12,237 nucleotides of DNA from JANMEX01 sp031423755 (GCA_031423755.1 JANPGC010000054.1:1-12237), one strand, 5' to 3'; positions 6,502-12,237 are shown, counted from the stretch's first letter. The notes: generated from the letters alone by a model not told the origin. Translations and numbers: made by a program.

Positions 6502-7614
6502 TTACTGGACGTTGGCGCCGACAGTGGCGTCCCAGCCCTTGGTGACGGCTTCCTTGTTGGCAGCCTGCTCCTCAATGGTCGGGAACACAGCAGCGTTGTA
6601 GGCTTCCGCAGGCGGCAGCTTGGCAAGAACGTCTGCCGGGATCTTGCCGGCAGCCGACATCGCCGCAAAACGCGCCGGGTGGCAGTAACCCTTCAGCCAG
6701 CCAATCTGGCCTTCGTCGGAATAGAGATATTCCATCCAGAGCTTGGCTGCGTTCGGGTGCGGCGCGAAGGCGGAGATTGCCTGCACATAGACGCCCGCGA
6801 GGACACCGGACTTCGGTACGACCACTTCGACCGGCGGGTTGCCTGCCAGCGTGTCACGGGCCGAAAGGGCGTTGTAGTCCCACATGGCGACAATTGGCGT
6901 GGTGCCCTGCGCCAGCGTGCCGGACTTGCCGATCACCGGAACGAAATTGCCAGCCTTGTTGAGGTCGGCAAAATACTTCAGGCCTGCATCGCCCGATTCC
7001 TTGCCCGGCTTGCCGCCATTGGCCATGCCAGCAGCAAGAACGGCGAGAATTGCCTGGTTGGACGCGCGCGGATCGCCAGCCAGCGCAACCTGACCCTTGT
7101 ACTCTTCCTTCAAGAGGTCAGCCCAGTCGCCTGGAACGTTCTTGACCAGATCCTTGTTCACCATGAAGGACATGACGCCGTAATAGTCGCCATACCAATG
7201 GCCATCGGCGTCCTTGACGCTGTCCGGAATCTCCGCCCAGGTCGAAACCTTGTAGGGCTGGGTCAGCCCGTCAGCCTTGGAGGTCGGGCCGAAAGCCAGG
7301 CCAACGTCAATGACGTCCGGAGCCTGCGGGCCCTTGTTGTCCTTGTTGGCCTTGATGGCTTCGATTTCGTCAGCCGACCCGGCGTCCGGGTTCAACTCAT
7401 TGACCGTGATGCCTGGATATTTCGCCTTGAAACCTTCGATGACGCCGCCGTAGCCGCACCAGTCGTGCGGAAGGGCGATCGTGGTCAACTGGCCTTCAGT
7501 CTTGGCGGCTGCATAGAGCTCGTCGATTGACTGGGCATAGACAGGGGTGGAAAGCGCGGCAATCGTTGCGGCCGAGGCCACCAGCGATGCGACAAGCTTT
7601 TTGGATATCGACAT
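6502..7614 (-). CDS. ABC transporter periplasmic substrate-binding protein (Fe3+/polyamine/phosphonate-type family)
   Basis: This 370-residue secreted protein has a Sec signal peptide: SKK basic start, alanine-rich hydrophobic core, and VYA|QS cleavage after residue 27. The mature part begins SIDELYAAAKTEGQLT, the usual opening of solute-binding family 1 proteins related to AfuA/FbpA and PotD. Other family-like stretches are the PDVIDVGLAF segment and the YGDYYGVMSFMVNKD segment. Only two cysteines are visible, C53 and C311, so a periplasmic disulfide is possible. An upstream ATG at 7641 exists, but the start at 7614 has AAAGGAG 6 bases before it and places the signal peptide at the N-terminus. 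It is the first gene of the importer operon and delivers substrate to the permease pair. The ligand is unknown; I would not call it iron on this evidence. Confidence 0.87.
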   Translation of the reverse strand: MSISKKLVASLVASAATIAALSTPVYAQSIDELYAAAKTEGQLTTIALPHDWCGYGGVIEGFKAKYPGITVNELNPDAGSADEIEAIKANKDNKGPQAPDVIDVGLAFGPTSKADGLTQPYKVSTWAEIPDSVKDADGHWYGDYYGVMSFMVNKDLVKNVPGDWADLLKEEYKGQVALAGDPRASNQAILAVLAAGMANGGKPGKESGDAGLKYFADLNKAGNFVPVIGKSGTLAQGTTPIVAMWDYNALSARDTLAGNPPVEVVVPKSGVLAGVYVQAISAFAPHPNAAKLWMEYLYSDEGQIGWLKGYCHPARFAAMSAAGKIPADVLAKLPPAEAYNAAVFPTIEEQAANKEAVTKGWDATVGANVQ

Positions 7615-7620
7615 TATTTG

Positions 7621-7627
7621 CTCCTTT
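7621..7627 (-). promoter_or_regulatory. ribosome-binding site of the binding-protein gene
   Basis: AAAGGAG on the minus strand lies 6 bases before the ATG at 7614. It is the strongest Shine-Dalgarno sequence in the operon, as expected for a highly made binding protein, and it excludes the upstream ATG at 7641. Confidence 0.75.
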
Positions 7628-7818
7628 GTTATCCGTCTCAATGAAGGGACGCCTCCGGGCCTATTTGATTATTCTGACAGGCTTGTGACAGCCGTTGTTG
7701 GCAAACCGGTATGTCAGCAAACAACCAATTCAGAACCTTGGCAATGCACTGAAAACGAAATTTTGTCGCAAACAGGCGAATCCTTCGATGAAATCTACCA
7801 AAAGGTCAAAAAATTCAT
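7628..7818 (-). promoter_or_regulatory. leader and promoter region of the ABC importer operon, with TGACAG direct repeats
   Basis: This is the only sizeable space before the operon, so its promoter should be here unless it is read through from the quinone oxidoreductase gene, which lies upstream in the same direction. No strong sigma-70 -35/-10 pair stands out. Two direct copies of TGACAG (plus strand 7675-7680 and 7686-7691; CTGTCA on the operon strand) are spaced exactly 11 bases apart, about one helical turn, which is a possible activator or repressor site. No terminator hairpin was seen after the oxidoreductase stop. Confidence 0.4.
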
Positions 7819-8817
7819 TTAGCCGACGTCCAAAACGATTTTGCCGATATGCGCGCCTTCTTCCATGCGCTCGTGGGCCCGCCACGCTTCTTTAAGCGGA
7901 AAGATGCGGTCCATGACCGGGACCACTGCCCGATCCTCCAGCAGCGGCCAGACGTGTTTCTCCAGTTCGCGCGCCAGATGGGCCTTGAATTCAGTGGATC
8001 GGGCGCGCAGCGTTGAACCGGTGTGCGTCAGTCGTTTAATCATGAGTTTGCTGAAATCAGCCTCGGCGCGCGCGCCACTCAGGAAGGCAATCTGGACGAT
8101 GCGGCCGTCCATCGCGGCGCATTCATAGTTCTTGGCGATATAGTCGCCGCCTACCATATCGAGTATCACGTCCGCACCTTTACCATCAGTGGCCTCTCGC
8201 ACTGCGGCGACAAAATCCTCGCTTCTATAGTTTACCGCCCGGTCGGCACCGATCTGGAGGCAGGCTTCGCACTTCTCGGCGGAGCCGGCAGTGGTGATCA
8301 CGTAAGCGCCGAATTTCGCTGCAAGCTGGATTGCCGTTGTGCCGATGCCTGATGTTCCGCCATGAACGAGCAGCGTTTCTTCCGGTTTCAAGCCGCCGCG
8401 CTCGAAGACGTTGTGCCAGACTGTGAAGAACGTTTCAGGGACTGCAGCCGCCTCGGTCATCGTCAGACTTGCCGGAACGGGCAAAACACTGCCTTCGTCA
8501 ACCACGCAATATTCTGCGTACCCGCCTCCAGCCACAAGGGCACAGACTTTGTCGCCAGGTTTGTAGCGCTTGCACTGCGCGCCTGTGGCAACGATCTCGC
8601 CCGACACTTCAAGACCAGGCAGCGGGCTTGCGTCCTTGGGCGGCGGATAGGCACCCATCCGTTGCAGAACATCCGGCCGGTTCACTCCTGCCGCGATGAC
8701 CATGATCAAAACCTCATTGGGCTTTGGAACTGGAACTGCGGCGCTGATCGGTTTCAGCACCTCAGGGCCGCCCGGCTCTGTAATCGAGATTGCGGTCATC
8801 GTTTGAGGCAATTGCAT
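7819..8817 (-). CDS. NAD(P)H:quinone oxidoreductase, zinc-free MDR family (QorA/PIG3-like)
   Basis: This 332-residue cytoplasmic protein is a medium-chain dehydrogenase/reductase. Evidence is the N-terminal GroES-like half, with VNRPDVLQR (45-53) and PGLEVSGE (67-74), and the Rossmann half with the NADPH-binding stretch VHGGTSGIGTTAIQLA (151-166). The zinc ligands of alcohol dehydrogenases are absent at the usual places, as in the quinone oxidoreductase branch. The NRPD and GAYPPP motifs are typical of the PIG3 (TP53I3-like) subgroup. The predicted reaction is NADPH-dependent reduction of quinones or activated enones. Start 8817 has AGGA 8 bases upstream; a second ATG at 8799 lacks a site. 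It diverges from the DUF1192 gene across 85 bases. The true substrate is unknown. Confidence 0.88.
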   Translation of the reverse strand: MQLPQTMTAISITEPGGPEVLKPISAAVPVPKPNEVLIMVIAAGVNRPDVLQRMGAYPPPKDASPLPGLEVSGEIVATGAQCKRYKPGDKVCALVAGGGYAEYCVVDEGSVLPVPASLTMTEAAAVPETFFTVWHNVFERGGLKPEETLLVHGGTSGIGTTAIQLAAKFGAYVITTAGSAEKCEACLQIGADRAVNYRSEDFVAAVREATDGKGADVILDMVGGDYIAKNYECAAMDGRIVQIAFLSGARAEADFSKLMIKRLTHTGSTLRARSTEFKAHLARELEKHVWPLLEDRAVVPVMDRIFPLKEAWRAHERMEEGAHIGKIVLDVG

Positions 8818-8902
8818 TTGTCTTATCCTGCTTGTGCAAATCAGGTTGATAATAGGGTGATTCGATATAGGTTCTTACTGGCAATTCGATGGGGGATGGC
8901 AA
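8818..8902. promoter_or_regulatory. divergent promoter region between quinone oxidoreductase and DUF1192 genes
   Basis: These 85 bases must serve both divergent genes. The middle is AT-rich (about 8845-8875) and includes GATAAT at 8848-8853, a possible -10 for the plus-strand gene, but without a good -35 at the right distance. GGGGGATGG before the DUF1192 ATG is its ribosome-binding site. Confidence 0.4.
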
Positions 8903-9091
8903 ATGGCGCTTTTTGAAGACGACAAGCCAAAGCGCAAGATCACCCATGATATCGGGCAGGATTTGTATCTCCTGTCGGTGGCGGAGCTTGATGAACGCAT
9001 CGCGCTCATGAAGGCCGAGATCATCCGTCTGGAGGCGGACCGTGCCACCAAGAACAATTCAAAAGCGGCGGCTGAGGCGCTCTTCCGCTGA
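8903..9091 (+). CDS. DUF1192 family small protein
   Basis: This 62-residue protein has the layout of the alphaproteobacterial DUF1192 family: MALFEDD start, a short basic stretch (KPKRK), the conserved HDIGQDLYLLSVAELDERI segment (15-33), then a charged amphipathic helix with heptad-like leucines and isoleucines (LMKAEIIRLEADR, 35-47) that may form a coiled coil, and an alanine-rich end finishing in LFR. Its function is unknown. It is well preceded by GGGGGATGG and is followed after 22 bases by the gene for a secreted protein, so the two are probably co-transcribed. Length is normal for the family. Confidence 0.9.
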   Translation: MALFEDDKPKRKITHDIGQDLYLLSVAELDERIALMKAEIIRLEADRATKNNSKAAAEALFR

Positions 9092-9113
9092 CTTTTTCAA
9101 CAGGGGGACTATC

Positions 9114-9680
9114 ATGCGGACAAGAATTCTTGCGGTGGCGCTCTTTTCACTTGTTGCGGGCGCAGGCCACGCGGGTGATATTGTCGATGCAGCGCAGAAG
9201 GCCGAAGCAGCCGTTGAAGCGGGCAATTATGCCAGCGCTTTGGCATCCTTGAATGGTGCGCGCGACTCGGTTTGGAGCGCCTCGCCGTTGACCATCAACA
9301 AAGCCATTCTTGTCGCCTCTGATCCGCAAGGTTATGGCATTTACGATATCCGCGACAACAACCAGTACAAATCCGGCGAACCGATTGTCATCTACACCGA
9401 ACCTTCAGGGTTCGGGTATGGCCGCGACGGCGAGATGTACCTTTTAAAAATGGCACTCGATTTCGAGATCAAGACCAGTTCGGGCGAGTCTCTTGCAACC
9501 CAAAAAGATTTTGCCAAGTGGGAACTGCGAAGCCGCATTCCGAATAAGGAATTCATGGGCAAGATCACCTATACGTTCTCGGGGATTGAGCCCGGCGACT
9601 ATACAGTGGAGACGAATATCCGAGATCAGAACTCCGACAAGACGGTGACATTTTCGACCCCGTTCAAAATCGTTGAATAG
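9114..9680 (+). CDS. secreted conserved hypothetical protein
   Basis: From the ATG at 9114 (AGGGGG 6 bases upstream) this is 188 residues with a clear Sec signal peptide: MRTRIL, hydrophobic core, and AGHA|GD cleavage after residue 20. The longer open frame from 9042 starts inside the DUF1192 gene and would bury the signal peptide, so it is rejected. The mature part opens with a short helical region rich in alanine (DAAQKAEAAVEAGNYASALASL), which resembles a TPR-like helical hairpin. It then becomes beta-rich and ends with ITYTFSGIEPGDYTVETNI and TFSTPFKI, suggestive of an immunoglobulin-like or other beta-sandwich. No catalytic motif or cysteine is visible. I do not recognise a named domain; it is presumably periplasmic. 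It is probably co-transcribed with the DUF1192 gene. Confidence 0.85.
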   Translation: MRTRILAVALFSLVAGAGHAGDIVDAAQKAEAAVEAGNYASALASLNGARDSVWSASPLTINKAILVASDPQGYGIYDIRDNNQYKSGEPIVIYTEPSGFGYGRDGEMYLLKMALDFEIKTSSGESLATQKDFAKWELRSRIPNKEFMGKITYTFSGIEPGDYTVETNIRDQNSDKTVTFSTPFKIVE

Positions 9681-9691
9681 GTGGATTGCGC

Positions 9692-9729
9692 GTGTCCCGC
9701 GCCGTCACGTCACGGCAATGACACAGTGT
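9692..9729 (+). terminator. compound stem-loop after the secreted-protein gene; terminator or operator
   Basis: Two nested inverted repeats: outer GTGTC (9692-9696) with GACAC (9720-9724), inner GCCGT (9701-9705) with ACGGC (9712-9716). The 16-base core GCCGTCACGTCACGGC (9701-9716) is palindromic at 14 of 16 positions. It starts 12 bases after the stop of the upstream gene and is followed by AGTGTTTCTT, a weak T-rich run. It could end that transcript, or be a dimer-binding site for the MFS gene that starts at 9776. The sequence does not decide between these. Confidence 0.4.
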
Positions 9730-9775
9730 TTCTTGATTGCTCGCGTGTGATTCGAGAGCCAGAGAGTAGCGACAA

Positions 9776-11023
9776 ATGTACCGTTCCATCCTGTCCGTTT
9801 TGCCGCTGTTGACCGGCACCCTGTTTTTGCTGGTTGCCAATGGCATTCAGGGCATGATCATGCCGATGCGTGGTCAATGGGAAGGCTTTTCAGTCGGCGA
9901 ACTTGGATGGCTGGGAACGGGCTGGGCGGCCGGATTTGTCATCGGCTGCCTGACTGTGCCGCAAATCATTTCAAAGGTCGGCCATGTGCGCGCCTTTGCG
10001 GTGTTTGCCTCGCTCAATGCCATCATTGCCCTCATGTCGGGTCTGGTCGTCGACCCGCTGCCTTGGCTTTCCATGCGCTGCGTCACAGGCTTTGTCATGG
10101 CTGGCTCGTTCATGGTGATAGAGAGCTGGCTCAATGACAAGTCGACAAATGAGACGCGCGGGCTGGTGTTCGGTCTTTACTTGATGATCACTTACGTCGG
10201 AATCACCCTCGGTCAAATGTCAATTGCAGTCGGGACTTTCCTCGGGCCGACACTCTTTATCATCACGGGCATAATATATTGCCTTTCATTGATCCCGATA
10301 TCGTTGTCGACGCGCTCCACACCTGTGCCGCCTGCGGAGGTGAGGCTGGATTTGAAAGCGATCTGGCGCAATTCTCCGGTGGCAGCGGCTGCTTGCTTTC
10401 TCATCGGCATAGCCAATGGCTGCTTCGGAACATTGGGGGCTGTCTACGGCAGCCAAAATGGCATGTCGCCGGGAGCGGTTGCGGCGATGATGAGCGCGGC
10501 GGTGCTTGCGGGCGCGCTGATACAAATGCCGGTCGGGCGTCTTTCCGATCTGACTGACCGGCGCTACGTTCTGGCCGCTGCTGCGGGCGGTGCTGCATTG
10601 ACTGGCCTTGTCATCCTGATTCTCCAGCCGCAATCCTCCTATCTCGTGTTTGCGCTTGTGTCGGTCTATGGCGCACTCGCCTATGCGCTCTATTCGGTAG
10701 CGGTGGCACATGCGAACGACTATGCGGGGAGTGGTGATTTTGTGAAGCTTTCCGGCGGCTTGCTGCTGCTCTACGGTATTGGCACCATTATCGGACCGCT
10801 GCTTGGTTCCCAAGCGATGGGCATGTTCGGTCCCGCCGGCCTGTTCGCAGTCACGAGTGCAGCGCAGGCATTGATTGCCGCCTACGCGATGATGCGAAGC
10901 TTCAAGCGCGCGCCGGTTCCAGTGGGGCTGCGAAGTGTCTTCAGGTCAACACCGTCAGAGCGGGCCCTCACGCCGGAATCCGTTAGACTTGATCCGCGGT
11001 CGGACATTCAGGTTAAATCTTGA
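9776..11023 (+). CDS. MFS transporter, YcaD-like
   Basis: This 415-residue inner-membrane protein has about 12 hydrophobic helices in two halves of six. Family signs are the first loop after helix 2 (PQIISKVGHVRAF, 62-74, the motif A position), the helix 4-5 segment VIESWLNDKSTNETRG (114-129) followed by YLMITYVGITLGQ (135-147), and the second-half motif A GRLSDLTDRR (254-263). The ESW..ND and YVG..LGQ pattern is that of the YcaD group, whose substrates are not established. A basic, proline-containing tail of about 45 residues (from about 370) should be cytoplasmic. The ATG at 9776 has only a weak AGAGAG site. The stop TGA (11021-11023) runs directly into the leader of the ArsR-family gene, so the two may be co-transcribed. 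Drug or metabolite efflux is plausible but unproven. Confidence 0.87.
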   Translation: MYRSILSVLPLLTGTLFLLVANGIQGMIMPMRGQWEGFSVGELGWLGTGWAAGFVIGCLTVPQIISKVGHVRAFAVFASLNAIIALMSGLVVDPLPWLSMRCVTGFVMAGSFMVIESWLNDKSTNETRGLVFGLYLMITYVGITLGQMSIAVGTFLGPTLFIITGIIYCLSLIPISLSTRSTPVPPAEVRLDLKAIWRNSPVAAAACFLIGIANGCFGTLGAVYGSQNGMSPGAVAAMMSAAVLAGALIQMPVGRLSDLTDRRYVLAAAAGGAALTGLVILILQPQSSYLVFALVSVYGALAYALYSVAVAHANDYAGSGDFVKLSGGLLLLYGIGTIIGPLLGSQAMGMFGPAGLFAVTSAAQALIAAYAMMRSFKRAPVPVGLRSVFRSTPSERALTPESVRLDPRSDIQVKS

Positions 11024-11066
11024 CTTACATAAGTGGTGAACCAGTTTCCAATGTCATGCGTATTGG
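11023..11066 (+). promoter_or_regulatory. inverted repeats in the leader of the ArsR-family gene (possible autoregulatory operators)
   Basis: ACTTA-CA-TAAGT (11023-11034) is a perfect 5-2-5 palindrome overlapping a TTGACT (11020-11025) that could act as a -35. CCAAT (11048-11052) and ATTGG (11062-11066) form a second inverted repeat with a 9-base spacer. ArsR-family dimers usually bind such palindromes at their own promoters. No clear -10 was found between them, so the promoter itself is unproven. Confidence 0.4.
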
Positions 11067-11082
11067 TATCATGGCAATTGAA

Positions 11083-11088
11083 GAGGTG
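11083..11088 (+). promoter_or_regulatory. ribosome-binding site deciding the ArsR-family start
   Basis: GAGGTG lies 6 bases before the ATG at 11095. The earlier in-frame ATGs at 11056 and 11071 have no comparable site, and the family N-terminus begins at the 11095 start. Confidence 0.65.
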
Positions 11089-11094
11089 GCGCCA

Positions 11095-11361
11095 ATGAAC
11101 CAGATTGACCCGTTCGCAGCGGTCGCGGACCCCAACAGGCGCATACTTCTGGAATCGTTGCGACGCGGTCCAAGCACCGTCAGTTCGCTTGCGGAGAAAC
11201 TTCCGGCAATATCGCGCCCTGCGGTATCCCAGCATCTTAAAGCGCTGCTGGATTCGCGCCTTGTGCAGGTGCGTCCTGAGGGGACCAAACGCATCTACTC
11301 CATCCACTCTCAAGGATTTGATGAACTCAACCTCTGGCTGGACCAGTTCTGGAACTCCTGA
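11095..11361 (+). CDS. ArsR-family winged helix-turn-helix regulator, short and cysteine-free
   Basis: From the ATG at 11095 (GAGGTG 6 bases upstream) this gives 88 residues beginning MNQIDPFAAVADPNRRILL, the typical ArsR opening. The helix-turn-helix spans about 28-51, with recognition helix RPAVSQHLKALLD (41-53), followed by the wing VQVRPEGTKRIYSI (57-70) and a closing helix FDELNLWLDQFW. Open frame extends upstream to a TTG at 11020 overlapping the MFS stop, but those codons lie over leader inverted repeats and lack family similarity. There is no cysteine, so the metal-thiolate site of ArsR/SmtB sensors is missing. This subtype is often paired with an SRPBCC (AHSA1-type) gene, which is absent downstream. 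The C-terminus ends soon after LDQFW, shorter than usual. Likely target: itself and perhaps the preceding MFS gene. Confidence 0.85.
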   Translation: MNQIDPFAAVADPNRRILLESLRRGPSTVSSLAEKLPAISRPAVSQHLKALLDSRLVQVRPEGTKRIYSIHSQGFDELNLWLDQFWNS

Positions 11362-11420
11362 TCTGACAGCGAGCACGCACGCCGGATGCAGTTGGGGCTC
11401 TTTGCGATAAATCACACAGT

Positions 11421-11450
11421 CAATGCCGAAGGCGGAGTTCTCCGGCATTG
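11421..11450. terminator. hairpin between convergent arsR-like and DUF465 genes, possible bidirectional terminator
   Basis: CAATGCCG (11421-11428) and CGGCATTG (11443-11450) are perfect 8-bp arms; an alternative inner GGAG-TT-CTCC stem (11434-11443) can extend the fold. It sits 60 bases after the ArsR-family stop and 43 bases beyond the stop of the minus-strand DUF465 gene. On the plus strand AGGGTTATTTG follows, only weakly T-rich, so efficient intrinsic termination is uncertain. Confidence 0.5.
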
Positions 11451-11492
11451 AGGGTTATTTGATGATCGGCGCGGTTGGGCGCGCTGAATATG

Positions 11493-11672
11493 TCAATGAC
11501 GGGTTCGGCTGGTTCGGAGTCGCTCTATTTCTTCCTTCACGTGCAATTTTTTCCGTTTCAGGTCTGTCAATACGATATCATCCGTCGACGGATGCGCCAT
11601 GGCTTCCGCGATTTCATTCTCGAGGGCTCCGTGCTTTTTGACGAGCTGCTCAAGATGCGATTCTATCGTCAT
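11493..11672 (-). CDS. DUF465 (YdcH-type) small protein, 59 residues
   Basis: Reading the minus strand from the ATG at 11672 to the TGA at 11493 gives MTIESHLEQLVKKHGALENE..., a 59-residue protein. It has an N-terminal helix with the L..LV.KHGALE pattern, a turn near HPSTDD (27-32), then DLKRKKLHVKEEIERLR (37-53). This is the two-helix, lysine-rich layout of the DUF465/YdcH family. AGGGAG lies 8 bases before the start. It is convergent with the ArsR-family gene and divergent from a second DUF465 gene at 11923. Function is unknown; family members are small, basic, probably dimeric helical hairpins. The overlapping plus-strand frames (11423-11801) are shadows. Confidence 0.87.
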   Translation of the reverse strand: MTIESHLEQLVKKHGALENEIAEAMAHPSTDDIVLTDLKRKKLHVKEEIERLRTSRTRH

Positions 11673-11922
11673 GTGTATTTCTCCCTATGGTGGAAATTGC
11701 ATTCGTTAGCCGCTTTGTTAAGACGACGCAGGAAATGTGCCATGGAGTTGGTTATCTGTCCAATGAAGCATGGTAGCATTTCCTTTTTTCAGCTTTTGTG
11801 ATATGGGCATCGCCGCTGGTTAACGGAGTTTTAACAGGCACGTCCCAACTGTACATCGATGGTTTGTGTAGAGGCGCATCAGCGCTTGCGCAGTTGCCAG
11901 ATGCTCTTTTCACGGAATGCAA
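11673..11922. promoter_or_regulatory. divergent regulatory region between two DUF465 genes
   Basis: These 250 bases separate two divergent paralogs and hold no gene. The centre is AT-rich (about 11770-11805, with CCTTTTTTCAGC). A CtrA-type box lies at 11820-11835, and a possible -10 TACATC at 11852-11857 is placed 17 bases after TTTTAA (11829-11834), which would serve the plus-strand DUF465 and purE genes. I see no clear promoter for the minus-strand gene. Confidence 0.5.
11820..11835 (+). promoter_or_regulatory. CtrA-binding box, TTAA-N7-TTAAC
   Basis: TTAACGGAGTTTTAAC matches the full CtrA consensus TTAA-N7-TTAAC of alphaproteobacteria exactly. It lies 87 bases upstream of the DUF465 start at 11923, in the shared divergent region. 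It overlaps the -35 position of a candidate promoter with TACATC as -10, the usual arrangement at CtrA-activated promoters. That CtrA, the cell-cycle response regulator, binds it is inferred from the motif alone. Confidence 0.55.
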
Positions 11923-12126
11923 ATGTCGGATCAGGATCAGGCGGAACTCAAAATGGTGCTGGCGCGCCTCAGGCAGGACCATGCCGATTTTGATGTCGCA
12001 ATCGAAGCCATGCTGAAAACCGGATGTGAACCGTTGCAGATCCAGCGCATGAAGAAGAAGAAGCTGACGATCAAGGATCAGCTGATCAGGCTCGAAGATC
12101 AGGTGCTTCCCGACATTATTGCCTGA
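11923..12126 (+). CDS. DUF465 (YdcH-type) small protein, 67 residues, upstream of purE
   Basis: This 67-residue protein begins MSDQDQAELKMVLARLRQDH, has a helix rich in charged residues, a turn around TGCEPLQ (33-39), and a second helix QRMKKKKLTIKDQLIRLEDQ ending in LPDIIA, the standard form of the rhizobial DUF465 family. An ATG two codons earlier (11917) is possible, but ACGGA lies 7 bases before 11923 and the MSDQD start fits the family better. Function is unknown. It is a paralog of the divergent gene at 11493-11672: both share the lysine-rich LK.KKL..K..I.RL core. The probable purE start follows 74 bases downstream, so the two may share a transcript. Confidence 0.85.
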   Translation: MSDQDQAELKMVLARLRQDHADFDVAIEAMLKTGCEPLQIQRMKKKKLTIKDQLIRLEDQVLPDIIA

Positions 12127-12200
12127 TTGGCCGCCTGTGCGCTTGGCTTGCGGGCTGAAATCATTTCGTCTATTGGCCGCATTCAATCCGGGAAACACTT

Positions 12201-12237
12201 ATGACCCAGAAGCAAAATGATGTGGCCATCATCATGG
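12201..12237 (+). CDS. purE: probable purE start (N5-carboxyaminoimidazole ribonucleotide mutase), truncated by window edge
   Basis: Only 12 full codons are present: MTQKQNDVAIIM, then a G. The DVAIIM(G) opening is the first strand of PurE, where it is followed by the GSQSDW substrate loop, here beyond the window. GGGA lies 8 bases before the ATG. PurE catalyses the mutase step of purine synthesis that moves the carboxylate of N5-CAIR to give CAIR. From memory, a DUF465 gene directly upstream of purE-purK is a common rhizobial order, which supports the call. With so few residues this remains provisional; the next bases would settle it. Confidence 0.7.
   Translation, partial: MTQKQNDVAIIM

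Noticed and set aside
5905..7530. 541-codon plus-strand open frame over the ABC permease and binding-protein genes
   Set aside because: It is antisense to two clear family members with signal peptide, EAA loop and good ribosome-binding sites. Its translation is arginine-rich, lacks recognisable domains, and changes character at each real gene boundary.
1202..8817. A combined electrophile-response locus (Kef pair plus quinone oxidoreductase)
   Set aside because: The genes are 4 kb apart, on opposite strands and separated by the ABC operon; nothing in the sequence links their regulation.
9042..9113. Longer start of the secreted protein, within the DUF1192 gene
   Set aside because: It would put a signal peptide in the middle of the protein; the ATG at 9114 has AGGGGG in front.
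12126..12180. Direct repeat ATTGGCCGC (12126-12134 and 12172-12180) before purE
   Set aside because: Nine bases with no further similarity and no symmetry with the start site; likely chance in GC-rich DNA.
11752..12198. 148-codon minus-strand frame over the 3' DUF465 gene
   Set aside because: It is antisense to a recognised small family with a good start and shows no domain pattern of its own.

Overview
The window looks like chromosomal DNA from a rhizobial alphaproteobacterium (Hyphomicrobiales/Rhizobiales). The support is moderately high GC, small DUF1192 and DUF465 (YdcH-type) proteins typical of that group, a dispersed GC-rich palindromic repeat of rhizobial style, and a consensus-type CtrA box. 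The genus cannot be resolved from the sequence alone. Nothing points to a phage, integron, CRISPR array, toxin-antitoxin module or defence island, and no tRNA or rRNA gene was seen. The content is mostly housekeeping, transport and small conserved proteins.

Layout. Positions 1-841 hold the 3' part of an unrecognised rhizobial-type protein whose frame is interrupted, without loss of frame, by a ~142 bp imperfect palindrome (89-230). Positions 842-1201 hold no gene but contain two hairpin repeats. A glutathione-gated potassium efflux pair follows: a KefF-like flavodoxin-fold quinone reductase (1202-1831) overlapping a KefB/KefC-type antiporter (1821-3680). The antiporter's stop codon shares a CTAG palindrome with the stop of a convergent four-gene ABC importer operon on the minus strand. 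That operon reads from right to left: periplasmic binding protein (7614-6502), permease (6407-5514), permease (5517-4735), ATPase (4735-3677). The last three genes overlap by 1-4 bases, and a perfect 10-bp hairpin sits between the binding-protein gene and the rest. The transporter belongs to the Fe3+/polyamine/phosphonate-type (PotABCD/FbpABC-like) class, and its substrate cannot be read from sequence.

Upstream of the importer lies a minus-strand zinc-free quinone oxidoreductase (8817-7819). It diverges from a plus-strand run: DUF1192 protein (8903), secreted protein of unknown function (9114-9680), YcaD-like MFS transporter (9776-11023) and a short cysteine-free ArsR-family regulator (best start 11095). 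The right end holds two divergent small DUF465 genes. One, at 11672-11493 on the minus strand, is only 59 codons. They share an intergenic region with a TTAA-N7-TTAAC CtrA box, and the plus-strand copy is followed by the first 12 codons of what is probably purE, running off the window.

I do not see a new multi-gene system. The items most worth following are the CtrA box between the two DUF465 genes, the in-frame palindromic repeat in the left-edge ORF, the intercistronic hairpin of the ABC operon, and the orphan ArsR gene with two inverted repeats in its leader.
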